Shown: positions 56,301 to 64,000 of the stretch, piece by piece
Numbering within the stretch: position 1 is the stretch's first letter
Layout of the letters: each line of letters starts with the position of its first letter
Source: Eurosta solidaginis
Lineage: Eukaryota > Arthropoda > Insecta > Diptera > Tephritidae
Length of the DNA stretch: 64,000 bases
Assembly: GCF_040869045.1 (NCBI RefSeq)
Contig: NC_090323.1
Location: 259,288,392-259,352,391 of the forward strand
Direction: 5' to 3'
Notes under the pieces: model-generated
Database searches by the model: none
What the model was told of the DNA's origin: nothing
What the model saw: the letters and a program-made list of their open reading frames with translations, nothing else
Made by a program: the position numbers and the translations under genes

Positions 56301-57052
56301 ATGAATTTAGGCAGTTCTTTCATTATACTGTTTGTCTTCCTTAGCTGTATTTTTACTAATACGAATTCGGCATATATCGCGTTGTGGGTGGAGGTGATTG
56401 CGATAGAAAGGATAGCCCATATGCGGTGGGAATATTTATTGACAAGGTTTATCGTTGCATGGGTGCTTACATCACATTGAGGAAGGTGCTTACATCTGCA
56501 TTTTGCGTGGATAATTTCCACCCGTCTGGCATCACTATTAAAGCTGGTGTAACCGATTTACGTGAAGCAAAAACAGTTCGCACTGGGGAGCGTATAATTC
56601 GTCCAAGTGATTTTACTACGAGACCAGTAGAAATGGATTTAGTTGTGATTTGTTTGAATTATCCTATCAAGGAAAGAGAAAACCTATAAACAATATCACT
56701 TTGCGAAATTGCATTAAACCCGGGCGTAAAATTGCGAGTGAGTGCATGGGGTTCGAAAACTGGAAAGGATTTGGAAGTTTCGCATATACTCCAATCAGCT
56801 GAATTTGATGTGATCCCAATCAACGAATGTAAGAATCATTATGCGGCTCATTATGCGGCGACAGGGAAAACTTTCCCAACAACAGCAATTTGTTTAAGAC
56901 ATACGTGTAGGGGAGATCCTGATGCACCGGCCGTTAAGGATGGAAAACTTTGTGCGGTGCTATCAGGTGGGTTCCAAAATTATCCGACTGTGTATACAAG
57001 TTTGAGGTATATTTATGTTCGAGATTTTATAGAAAGTGTGATAACATCTTAA
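56301..57052 (+). pseudogene. SPH2: trypsin-family serine-protease homolog, frame broken
   Basis: The ATG at 56301 starts a signal peptide (MNLGSSFIILFVFLSCIFTN). The mature part begins with RVVGGGDC at about 56378, but one frame off, so a base has been lost in between. It then reads YRCMGAYITLRKVLTSAFCV, where the catalytic His of TAAHC is Phe; DLVVICL, where the Asp is kept; TAA at 56687 where SPH1 has Gln; VSAWGSK; and GDPDAP for GDSGGP, so the catalytic Ser is Pro. It is a secreted, non-catalytic protease homolog by ancestry. The frameshift and stop make this copy a probable pseudogene. Sequencing error is an alternative for one break, less likely for both. Confidence 0.8.
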
Positions 57053-57770
57053 TTGCAAGGTGTTTTTTTAAATCGACTGCTGAGTTCACCTAACTTGGCT
57101 GAACGCCCCATCTCTGAACTTTTTTAATAAACATTCTATCTCACGTCAAAACATAGAATTTATGCTAAGATAGAGCGTTTTCGGAACGGCAGCTGAGATA
57201 TGGTGATATGTCAATAAACAGTCCAAATGGCACTAAAGTGTGACACATGCCTTAGGATGTGAGATCAAACTTTAAACATAGCTTTAAAGTTCCCTCGTTT
57301 ATAAATGGAACATGAGACAAAACGAAAATAACGAAATAAGTGAGGCAAACTTGAAGCGTTATGAAAAATTGTTATGAGTGAAATTTTAACGAATGTGGCA
57401 CAAAAGTGAGTTTGTGTGTATGTTCGCTGTGAACTGAAGGCGCACAATTGTTTTGAGTGGGATGTACATTAGACCGGATTGGTTCCCATTAAAACAAAAA
57501 CGTGTGAAGTCCGCCCTTAAATTTGATGCTTATGCTGACAGAGTTTCGCCGAAATTGCTTTTTTGCTTGGATAATTTGACATTCGATTTTTTAATTTATA
57601 CGTCATTATTTTGGTGTTGGAAATCTGCATTTTTGCTTTTAATGTCATTTCGGGCTATGGAGTTGTTTTCACTTGATTAGGTCTCTGAATTGTGTTCTAT
57701 CCCCCTCAAAGTCCCCATTTGTTTTACCCTTGTTGTTAAACTATAAAGTTAGTCGACCAGGTGCAGTTGG
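57053..57770 (+). other. SPH2 3' flank and unassigned DNA
   Basis: 57056-57300 matches the SPH1 flank. After that no gene is supported; an open stretch at 57453-57680 (75 codons) has no recognisable domain and no coding context. Confidence 0.5.
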
Positions 57771-57794
57771 CACTATAATCAATGAATGTTTTTC

Positions 57795-57845
57795 ATTTCT
57801 TCAGTCCCGAAGACGACTTCAGATTGAAGTCGAAATATCGGCAAT
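57795..57845 (+). ncRNA. Second Penelope-terminus-like hairpin motif
   Basis: Plus strand: CCGAAGA, then hairpin GACTTC-AGATT-GAAGTC, then GAAA. It has the same layout as 48905-48960, with C in place of the second U of CUGANGA. It is probably the relic of a Penelope-like terminal repeat. Catalytic activity is unlikely. Confidence 0.35.
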
Positions 57846-57884
57846 AAAAACAATTCGACAAATATATATATATACTACAAGACC

Positions 57885-58205
57885 CGACAGACGTTGTCCT
57901 GCCCCAAATTTGGCCTATCTGCATACATTTAATAATCTGCCATCCCCCCTCTTCACTTTTTCCTAATCCTTTTATTCACTCCTCCCTCCGTCTTTTTCGC
58001 TTCATCTATCTCAATCTTCGTCTCATTCTATCTCTTTCTCAATCTCCTTCTCTCTCTTCTCTTCTCTCAATTCTTTCTCATTCTCCTGCATCCCTTATTG
58101 CCTGTCCCAGAGGGTGGTATGTATTTTATTCGAGTCGCACTCCGAATCTCAGTCCCAGTCCTAGTCCTAATCCCAGTCCCAGTCCGTCTTTGGATAATAT
58201 ATTAC
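57885..58205 (+). repeat. Element C copy 2
   Basis: Starts ACCCGACAGACGTTGTCCTG and continues through a long C/T-rich tract with CTCTTCTC runs to CCCAGTCCTAGTCCTAATCC. It is the direct-orientation partner of 54880-55330. No coding sequence. Confidence 0.75.
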
Positions 58206-58460
58206 TCTGTACTAAAGCACTCATCAACAGCTTTCATTTGATATCCATATTGTATAAACACTGTCTAGGCATTCACTAGCCCACGTTTTGGCCTATATCT
58301 CGAGACCCTAGTCACCCAGGGGTATGAAAATTACCCTCTACTAAAGCACTCATCAACAGCTTTCATTTGTTATCCATATTCTACAAACACATTCTAGGGG
58401 TACTCGGGTCCACGTCTCGGCCTATATTTCGAGACCCTGTACATGGATCGCAACCAAACC
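58206..58460 (-). repeat. Two 129-bp tandem units, distant relatives of the A satellite
   Basis: Units begin at about 58212 and 58341 (CTAAAGCACTCATCAACAGC). The order of motifs (CTTTCATTTGATATCCATAT, then CTAG-G, then GCCTATATCTCGAGA) mirrors the minus strand of the A satellite unit, and the period is the same. Confidence 0.7.
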
Positions 58461-58864
58461 TATGTAGTAACCACCGCGTGAGGTTTACGCAACTTGTGTG
58501 AAAGTTTGAACAAAATCGACCGACTCATCTCTTCAAACACCGGCGGCCAACTAACACACATTTTAGCCTTTCTTTTTATATACATATTTAGATTTTTATT
58601 TTTCACATTTCACTATAATAATAAAACGAAATGCAGATTTTCGTTGCATTTGAAATTCGGCTTAAAAATTGAACATGGAAGAACTAAAGGCTCTCCTGAA
58701 TATGTCATAGTACCTCTAAATCGCGGGCCCCCTCAGAAACCCCTGGCCCGGGGATAATCCCCCCCTAGACGTCCATCGCGGTTAAACATAGTGACGCGTG
58801 ATTTTTATATATTAAGATATATATATATTGTTAAGACACATTTGCTGACTTTTATTAAGCATAT
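58461..58864. other. Unassigned region
   Basis: No gene is supported. An 87-codon open stretch (58494-58757) is low-complexity in part and lacks domains. GTTTGAACAAAATCGACC near 58505 resembles the conserved tail phrase of element B. Confidence 0.4.
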
Positions 58865-59389
58865 TGTGATGAATATTAGCAACACTAAGGGATACTATCA
58901 TCTCTAAGCCAACACTAAGCAGTGACTTGTATGCACATCAATAAATCAATCATTATGTCTATACATATGTCCATACAAGCAGCGGAGAGCAACGCACCAA
59001 CACATGCATACATCTGAGATACTCCCAAAAGTAGGCAATAATTTGTGCAAGTATCACTCACATATACACGCGCATATGAGAAGCTATAAACGTAGTTATA
59101 GCTGGTGATTTTATAGCTGATAACTAACTAGTCAATTCTAGAAATAGAACCGCCTAGAAATATGTCAGCGAGCAAACCAAACAGTATAAAAGCAGCAACA
59201 GTTGAGGCACTACGAATCAGTTTGATTTAAGCAAGCTATCAATTGCGAAGTATAAGTGTTATTTTTCAAGTAGTCTAATAAAGAACATTTTTTACATTAT
59301 TCAATATTGGAGTTATTTATTCAACAGTTTAGTGATTCGAACGTTAGCAGAAGATTTGGAATAAGTGGAATTTCGGTAAATTCGTTACA
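58865..59389 (+). mobile_element. Solo LTR (525 bp)
   Basis: Begins TGTGATGAATATTAGC and ends AAATTCGTTACA (TG...CA). Inside are TATAAAAGCAGC at about 59184 and AATAAAG at about 59277, as expected of an LTR promoter and poly(A) signal. The 4-bp repeat ATAT flanks it (58861-58864, 59390-59393). No internal retroelement sequence is attached, so recombination between two LTRs is likely. BEL/Pao or Gypsy origin cannot be told. Confidence 0.75.
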
Positions 59390-59619
59390 ATATGTATATA
59401 TTGGCCTAGAGCTCAACCATACCTTGAAGAAAAGAATTATTTGCATGCAATTAAAAGATATTTTTTAATGATGACAAAGAAGTATAACTTCTCACGCACG
59501 TACATAAGTACACACGCCCCTTTTTTAATACGCTTATATTAGCTTCACCTCTATGTAAGTTTTTAACTCTCTAGGCTAGGCGCGCAAAGGAGAGTTCCAA
59601 ACAAAAAAATATAGTTTAA
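59390..59619. other. Short spacer
   Basis: AT-rich DNA without a recognised feature. Confidence 0.4.
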
Positions 59620-62600
59620 ACAAGTAAGGAAGGTTAAGTTCGGGTGTAACCGAACATTACATACTCAGTTGAGAGCTATGGTGACAACATAAGGGAAAAT
59701 AACCATGTAGGAAAATGAACCGAGGGAAACCCTGGAATGTGTTTGTATGACATGTGTATCAAATGAAAGGCATTAAAGAGTATTTTATGAAGGAGTTGGC
59801 CATAGTTCTATAGGTGGACGCCATTTAGGGATATCGCCATAAAGGTGGATCAGGGTTGACTCTAGAATGCGTTTGTACGATATGGGTATCAAATGAAAGG
59901 TGTTAATGAGTATTTTAAAAGGGAGTAATTCTTAGTTCCATAGGTGGACGCCGTTTCGAGATATCGCCATAAAGGTGGACCAGGGGTGACCCTAGAATTT
60001 GTTTGTACAATATGGGTATCAAAAGAAAGGTGTTAATGAGTATTTTAAAAGGGAGTAATCCTTAGTTCCACAGGTAGACGCCGTTTCGAGATATCGCCAC
60101 AAAGGTGGACCAGGTGTGATCCTAGAATTTGTTTGTACAATATTGGTATCAAAAGAAAGGTGTTAATGAGTATTTTAAAAGGGAGTGATGCTTAGTTCCA
60201 CAGGTGGACGCCGTTTCGAGATATCGCCATAAAGGTGGACCAGGTGTGACCCTAGAATGCGTTTGTACAATATGGGTATCAAACGAAAGATGTTAATGAG
60301 TATTTTAAAAGGGAGTAATCCTTAGTTCCATAGGTGGACGCCGTTTCGAGATATCGCCACAAAGGTGGACCAGGGGTGACCCTAGAATTTGTTTGTACAA
60401 TATGGGCATCAAACGAATGGTGTTAATGAGTATTTTAAAAGGGAGTGATGCTTAGTTCCACAAGTGGACGCCGTTTCGAGATATCGCCATAAAGGTGGAC
60501 AAGGTGTGACCCTAGAATTTGTTTGTACGATATGGGTATCAAATTAAAGGTATTAAGGAGGGTTTTAAAAGGGAGTGGTGGTAGTTGTATAGGTGGTCGC
60601 CTTTTCGGGATATCGCCATAAAGGTGGACCAGGGGTGACTCTAGAATGCGTTTGTACGATTTGGGTATCAATTGAAAGGTGTTAATGAGTATTTTAAAAC
60701 GGAGTAATCCTTAGTTCCATAGGTGGACGCCGTTTCGAGATATCGCCATAAAGGTGGACCAGGGGTGACCCTAGAATTTGTTTGTACAATATGGGTATCA
60801 AAAGAAAGGTGTTAATGAGTATTTTAAAAGGGAGTAATCCTTAGTTCCACAGGTAGACGCCGTTTCGAGATATCGCCACAAAGGTGGACCAGGTGTGATC
60901 CTAGAATTTGTTTGTACAATATTGGTATCAAAAGAAAGGTGTTAATGAGTATTTTAAAAGGGAGTGATGCTTAGTTCCACAGGTGGACGCCGTTTCGAGA
61001 TATCGCCATAAAGGTGGACCAGGTGTGACCCTAGAATGCGTTTGTACAATATGGGTATCAAACGAAAGATGTTAATGAGTATTTTAAAAGGGAGTAATCC
61101 TTAGTTCCATAGGTGGACGCCGTTTCGAGATATCGCCACAAAGGTGGACCAGGGGTGACCCTAGAATTTGTTTGTACAATATGGGCATCAAACGAATGGT
61201 GTTAATGAGTATTTTAAAAGGGAGTGATGCTTAGTTCCACAGGTGGACGCCGTTTCGAGATATCGCCATAAAGGTGGACCAGGTGTGACCCTAGAATGCG
61301 TTTGTACAATATGGGTATCAAACGAAAGATGTTAATGAGTATTTTAAAAGGGAGTAATCCTTAGTTCCATAGGTGGACGCCGTTTCGAGATATCGCCACA
61401 AAGGTGGACCAGGGTTGACCCTAGAATTTGTTTGTACAATATGGGTATCAAATTAAAGGTATTAATGAGTATTTTAAAAGGGAGTAATCATTAGTTCCAT
61501 AGGTGGACGCCGTTTCGAGATATCGCCACAAAGGTGGACCAGGGGTGACCCTAGAATTTGTTTGTACAATATGGGCATCAATCGAATGGTGTTAATGAGT
61601 ATTTTAAAAGGGAGTGGGCCTTAGTTCTATAGATGGAAGCCGTTTCGAAATATCGCCATAAAGGTGGACCAGGGGTGACTCTAGAATGTGTTTGTACGAT
61701 ATGGGTATCAAATTAAAGGTATTAATGAGGGTTTTAAAAGGGAGTGGTGGTTGTTGTATAGGTGGTCGCCTTTTCGAGATATCGCTATAAAGGTGGACCA
61801 GGGTTGACTCTAGAATGCGTTTGTACGTTATGGGTATTAAATGAAAGGTGTTAAAGAGTATTTTATGAGGGAGTGGGCCATAGTTCTATAGGTGGACGCC
61901 ATTTAGGGATATAGCCATAAAGGTGGATCTGGGTTGACTCTAGAATGCGTTTGTATGATATGGGTATCAAATGAAAGGTGTTAATGAGTATTTTAAAAGG
62001 GAGTAATCCTTAGTTCCATAGGTGAACGCCGTTTCGAGATACCGCCATAAAGGTGGACCAGGGGTGACCATAGAATTTGTTTGTACAATATGGGTATTAA
62101 AAGAAAGGTGTTAATGACTATTTTAAAAGGGAGTAATCCTTAGTTCCATAGGTGTACGCCGTTTCGAGATACCGCCATAAAGGTGGACCAGGGGTGACCC
62201 TAGAATTTGTTTGTACAATATGGGTATCAAAAGAAATGTGTTAATGAGTATTTTAAAAGGGAATGGTGGTAGTTGTATATGTGAAGGCGTTTTCCAGATC
62301 GCGACCAAAATGTGGACCAGGGTGACCCAGAACATCATCTGTTGGATACCGCTAATTTATTTATATATGTAATACCTGCCAAGATTTTAAGGGTTTTTTA
62401 TTTCGCCCTGCGGAACTTTTTCATTTTCTTCTACTTGATATGGTAGGTGTCACAACCATTTTATAAACTTTTTTCTAAAGTTATATTTCGTGTCAATAAA
62501 CCAATCCAATTACCTCACCATGTTTCATCCCTTTTTTCGTATTTGGTATAGAATTATGGCATTTTTTTCATTTTTCGTAATTTTCGTGGTCATTGTCGGA

Positions 62601-63627
62601 TTTCGTTCATCTTTCATACCAAAATAAAGTGAGTTCAAGTAAGTACGTGAACTAAGTTCATTAAAGATATGTCGATTTTTGCTCAAGTTATCGTGTTAAC
62701 GGCCATGCGGAAGGACAGACGAACGACAGTGTATAAAAACTGGGCGTGGCATCAACCGATTTCGACCGTTTTCACAGAAAACAGTTAACATCATAAAATC
62801 TATGCCCCTACCTAATTTCAAAAGGATTGGTTAATTTTTGTTCGACTTATGGCGTTAAAAGTATCCTAGACAAATTAAATGAAAAAGGGCGGAGCCACGC
62901 CCATTTTGAAATTTTCTTTTATTTTTGTATTTTGTTGCACCATGTCATTACTGGAGTTGAATGTTGACATAATTTACTTATATACTGTAAAGATATTAAA
63001 TTTTTTGTTAAAATTTTACTTTAAAAAAAAAATTTTTTTAAAAGTGGGCGTGGTCCTTCTCCGATTTTGCTAATTTTTATTAGGCGTACATATAGTAATA
63101 GGAGTAACGTTCCTGCCAAATTTCATCATGATATCTTCAACGACTGCCACATTACAGCTTGCAAAAATTTTAAATTACCTTCTTTTAAAAGTGGGCGGTG
63201 ACGCCCATTGTCCAAAATTTTACTAATTTTCTATTCTGCGTCATAAACTCAACTCATCTACCAAGTTTCGTCGCGTTATCTGTCTCTGGTAATGAATTAT
63301 CGCACTTTTACGTTTTACGAAATTTTCGATATCGAAAAAGTGGGCGTGGTTTTATAGTCCGATATCGTTCATTTTAAATAGCGATCTGAGATGAGCGCCC
63401 AGGAACCTACATACTAAATTTCATCAAGTTACCTCAAAATTTACTCAAGTTATCGTGTTAACGGACGGACGGACGGACGGACATGGCTCAATCAAATTTT
63501 TTTTCGATCCTGATTATTTTGATATATGGAAGTCTATATCTATCTCGATTCCTTTATATATGTACAACCAACCGTTATCCAATCAAACTTAATATACTCT
63601 GTGAGCTCTGCTCAACTGAGTATAAAA
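59620..63627 (+). mobile_element. Element A copy 3 (A3), near full length
   Basis: The head starts at about 59620 (CAAGTAAGGAAGGTTAAGTT), the satellite core is about 59730-62325, and the tail ends with GAGCTCTGCTCAACTGAGTA and TAAAA. ACTCAGTTGAGAGCT near the start and AGCTCTGCTCAACTGAGT near the end are imperfect inverted repeats. The tail holds a short tandem GGACGGACGGACGGAC at about 63463. No protein is encoded. It is the reference for the other A copies. Confidence 0.85.
59730..62325 (+). repeat. 130-bp satellite core of A3 (about 20 units)
   Basis: Units repeat TTTGTACAATATGGGTATCA, GTTAATGAGTATTTTAAAAG and GGTGGACGCCGTTTCGAGAT. The order of unit variants repeats after 779 bases (for example 60056 and 60835, 60186 and 60965), so six units act as a higher-order repeat. 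Confidence 0.92.
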
Positions 63628-63639
63628 ACCAAAATATAC

Positions 63640-64000
63640 TGGAACTAAGAAGTTAAAAAATAATTTTCAAAATAAGTCGACCAAAAATTTACCAATCCTT
63701 TTGAAATTTGGTAGGGGCATAGATTTTATGACGTTAACTGTTTTCTGTGAAAATGGGCGAAATCGGTTGAAGCCACGCCCAGTTTTTATACACAGCCGTC
63801 CGTCTGTCCTTCCGCTCGGCCGTTAACACGATGAATTGAGCAAAAACCGATATATCTTTACTAAACTTAGTCCACGTACTTATCTGAACTCACTTTGTAT
63901 TGGTGTAAAAAATGTCCGAAATCCAACTATGATCACGCCCACTTTTTCGATATCGAAAGTTACGAAAAATATAGGTGGACGCCTTTTCGAGATATCGCCA
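63640..64000 (-). mobile_element. Element A copy 4, inverted, cut by the window edge
   Basis: 63665-63970 is the inverted A tail (GAAGCCACGCCCAGTTTTTA, CGTTAACACGATGAATTGAG). The last 30 bases (about 63971-64000) match a satellite unit in plus orientation (ATAGGTGGACGCCTTTTCGA), so the copy is itself rearranged. Confidence 0.8.

Noticed and set aside
57453..57680. 75-codon open frame after SPH2
   Set aside because: No domain, no homolog recognised, and no splice or promoter context.

Overview
The window is insect genomic DNA, almost certainly from a higher fly (Diptera, Schizophora; a tephritid-like species is my best guess). The evidence is the mix of element types: LOA-like non-LTR elements with an RNase H domain, errantivirus-type and CsRn1/Kamikaze-like LTR elements, PIF/Harbinger and Penelope pieces. 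Small GT-AG introns, C2H2 zinc-finger sequence and trypsin-family sequence also fit. I find no intact host protein gene. Nearly everything is mobile or satellite DNA, much of it nested.

Layout. 1-2514: decayed LOA-like element (LOA1) abutting the 3' half of a serine-protease-homolog gene (SPH1, 2516-2935). 3249-4991: 'element A' with a 130-bp internal satellite, followed by a tRNA-like element with inverted ends (T1). 5485-34277: a 28.8-kb head-to-tail array of six copies of a composite 'element B'. Each copy has a conserved head, an array of 89-bp satellite units, and a tail ending in an 8-bp microsatellite. The first copy is split at 8246-13772 by an LTR retrotransposon (LTR1) whose leader carries a captured, broken C2H2 zinc-finger sequence. 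The B array is bracketed by two inverted pieces of element A, as if it occupies the satellite core of an inverted A copy.

34278-36500: small repeats, an inverted-repeat element and a 220-bp almost perfect palindrome with 8-bp target duplications. 36850-48790: a PIF/Harbinger transposon with a Myb/SANT-like gene (+) and a transposase (-). One transposase intron has been swollen to about 10 kb by a nested insertion: element A2, which itself holds an errantivirus-type element (LTR2), which itself holds a SINE. 48880-49440: Penelope fragment and a further DNA-transposon end. 49670-54215: a second LOA-like element (LOA2), also split by a SINE.

54216-58864: a 33-bp minisatellite, two inverted copies of 'element C', a third SINE, the complete T2 element, and SPH2 (56301-57052), a second protease-homolog copy with a TATA promoter but a frameshift and a stop. 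58865-59389: solo LTR. 59620-63627: a near-complete element A (A3) with about 20 satellite units, meeting an inverted A copy at the right edge.

The genes do not form a pathway. The structure records successive insertions, tandem amplification and decay. The most notable points are the zinc-finger capture in LTR1, the B array inside an inverted A, the Harbinger intron, the palindrome and the TIR-flanked tRNA-like T elements. Names A, B, C, T, LOA1/2, LTR1/2 and SPH1/2 are local labels.
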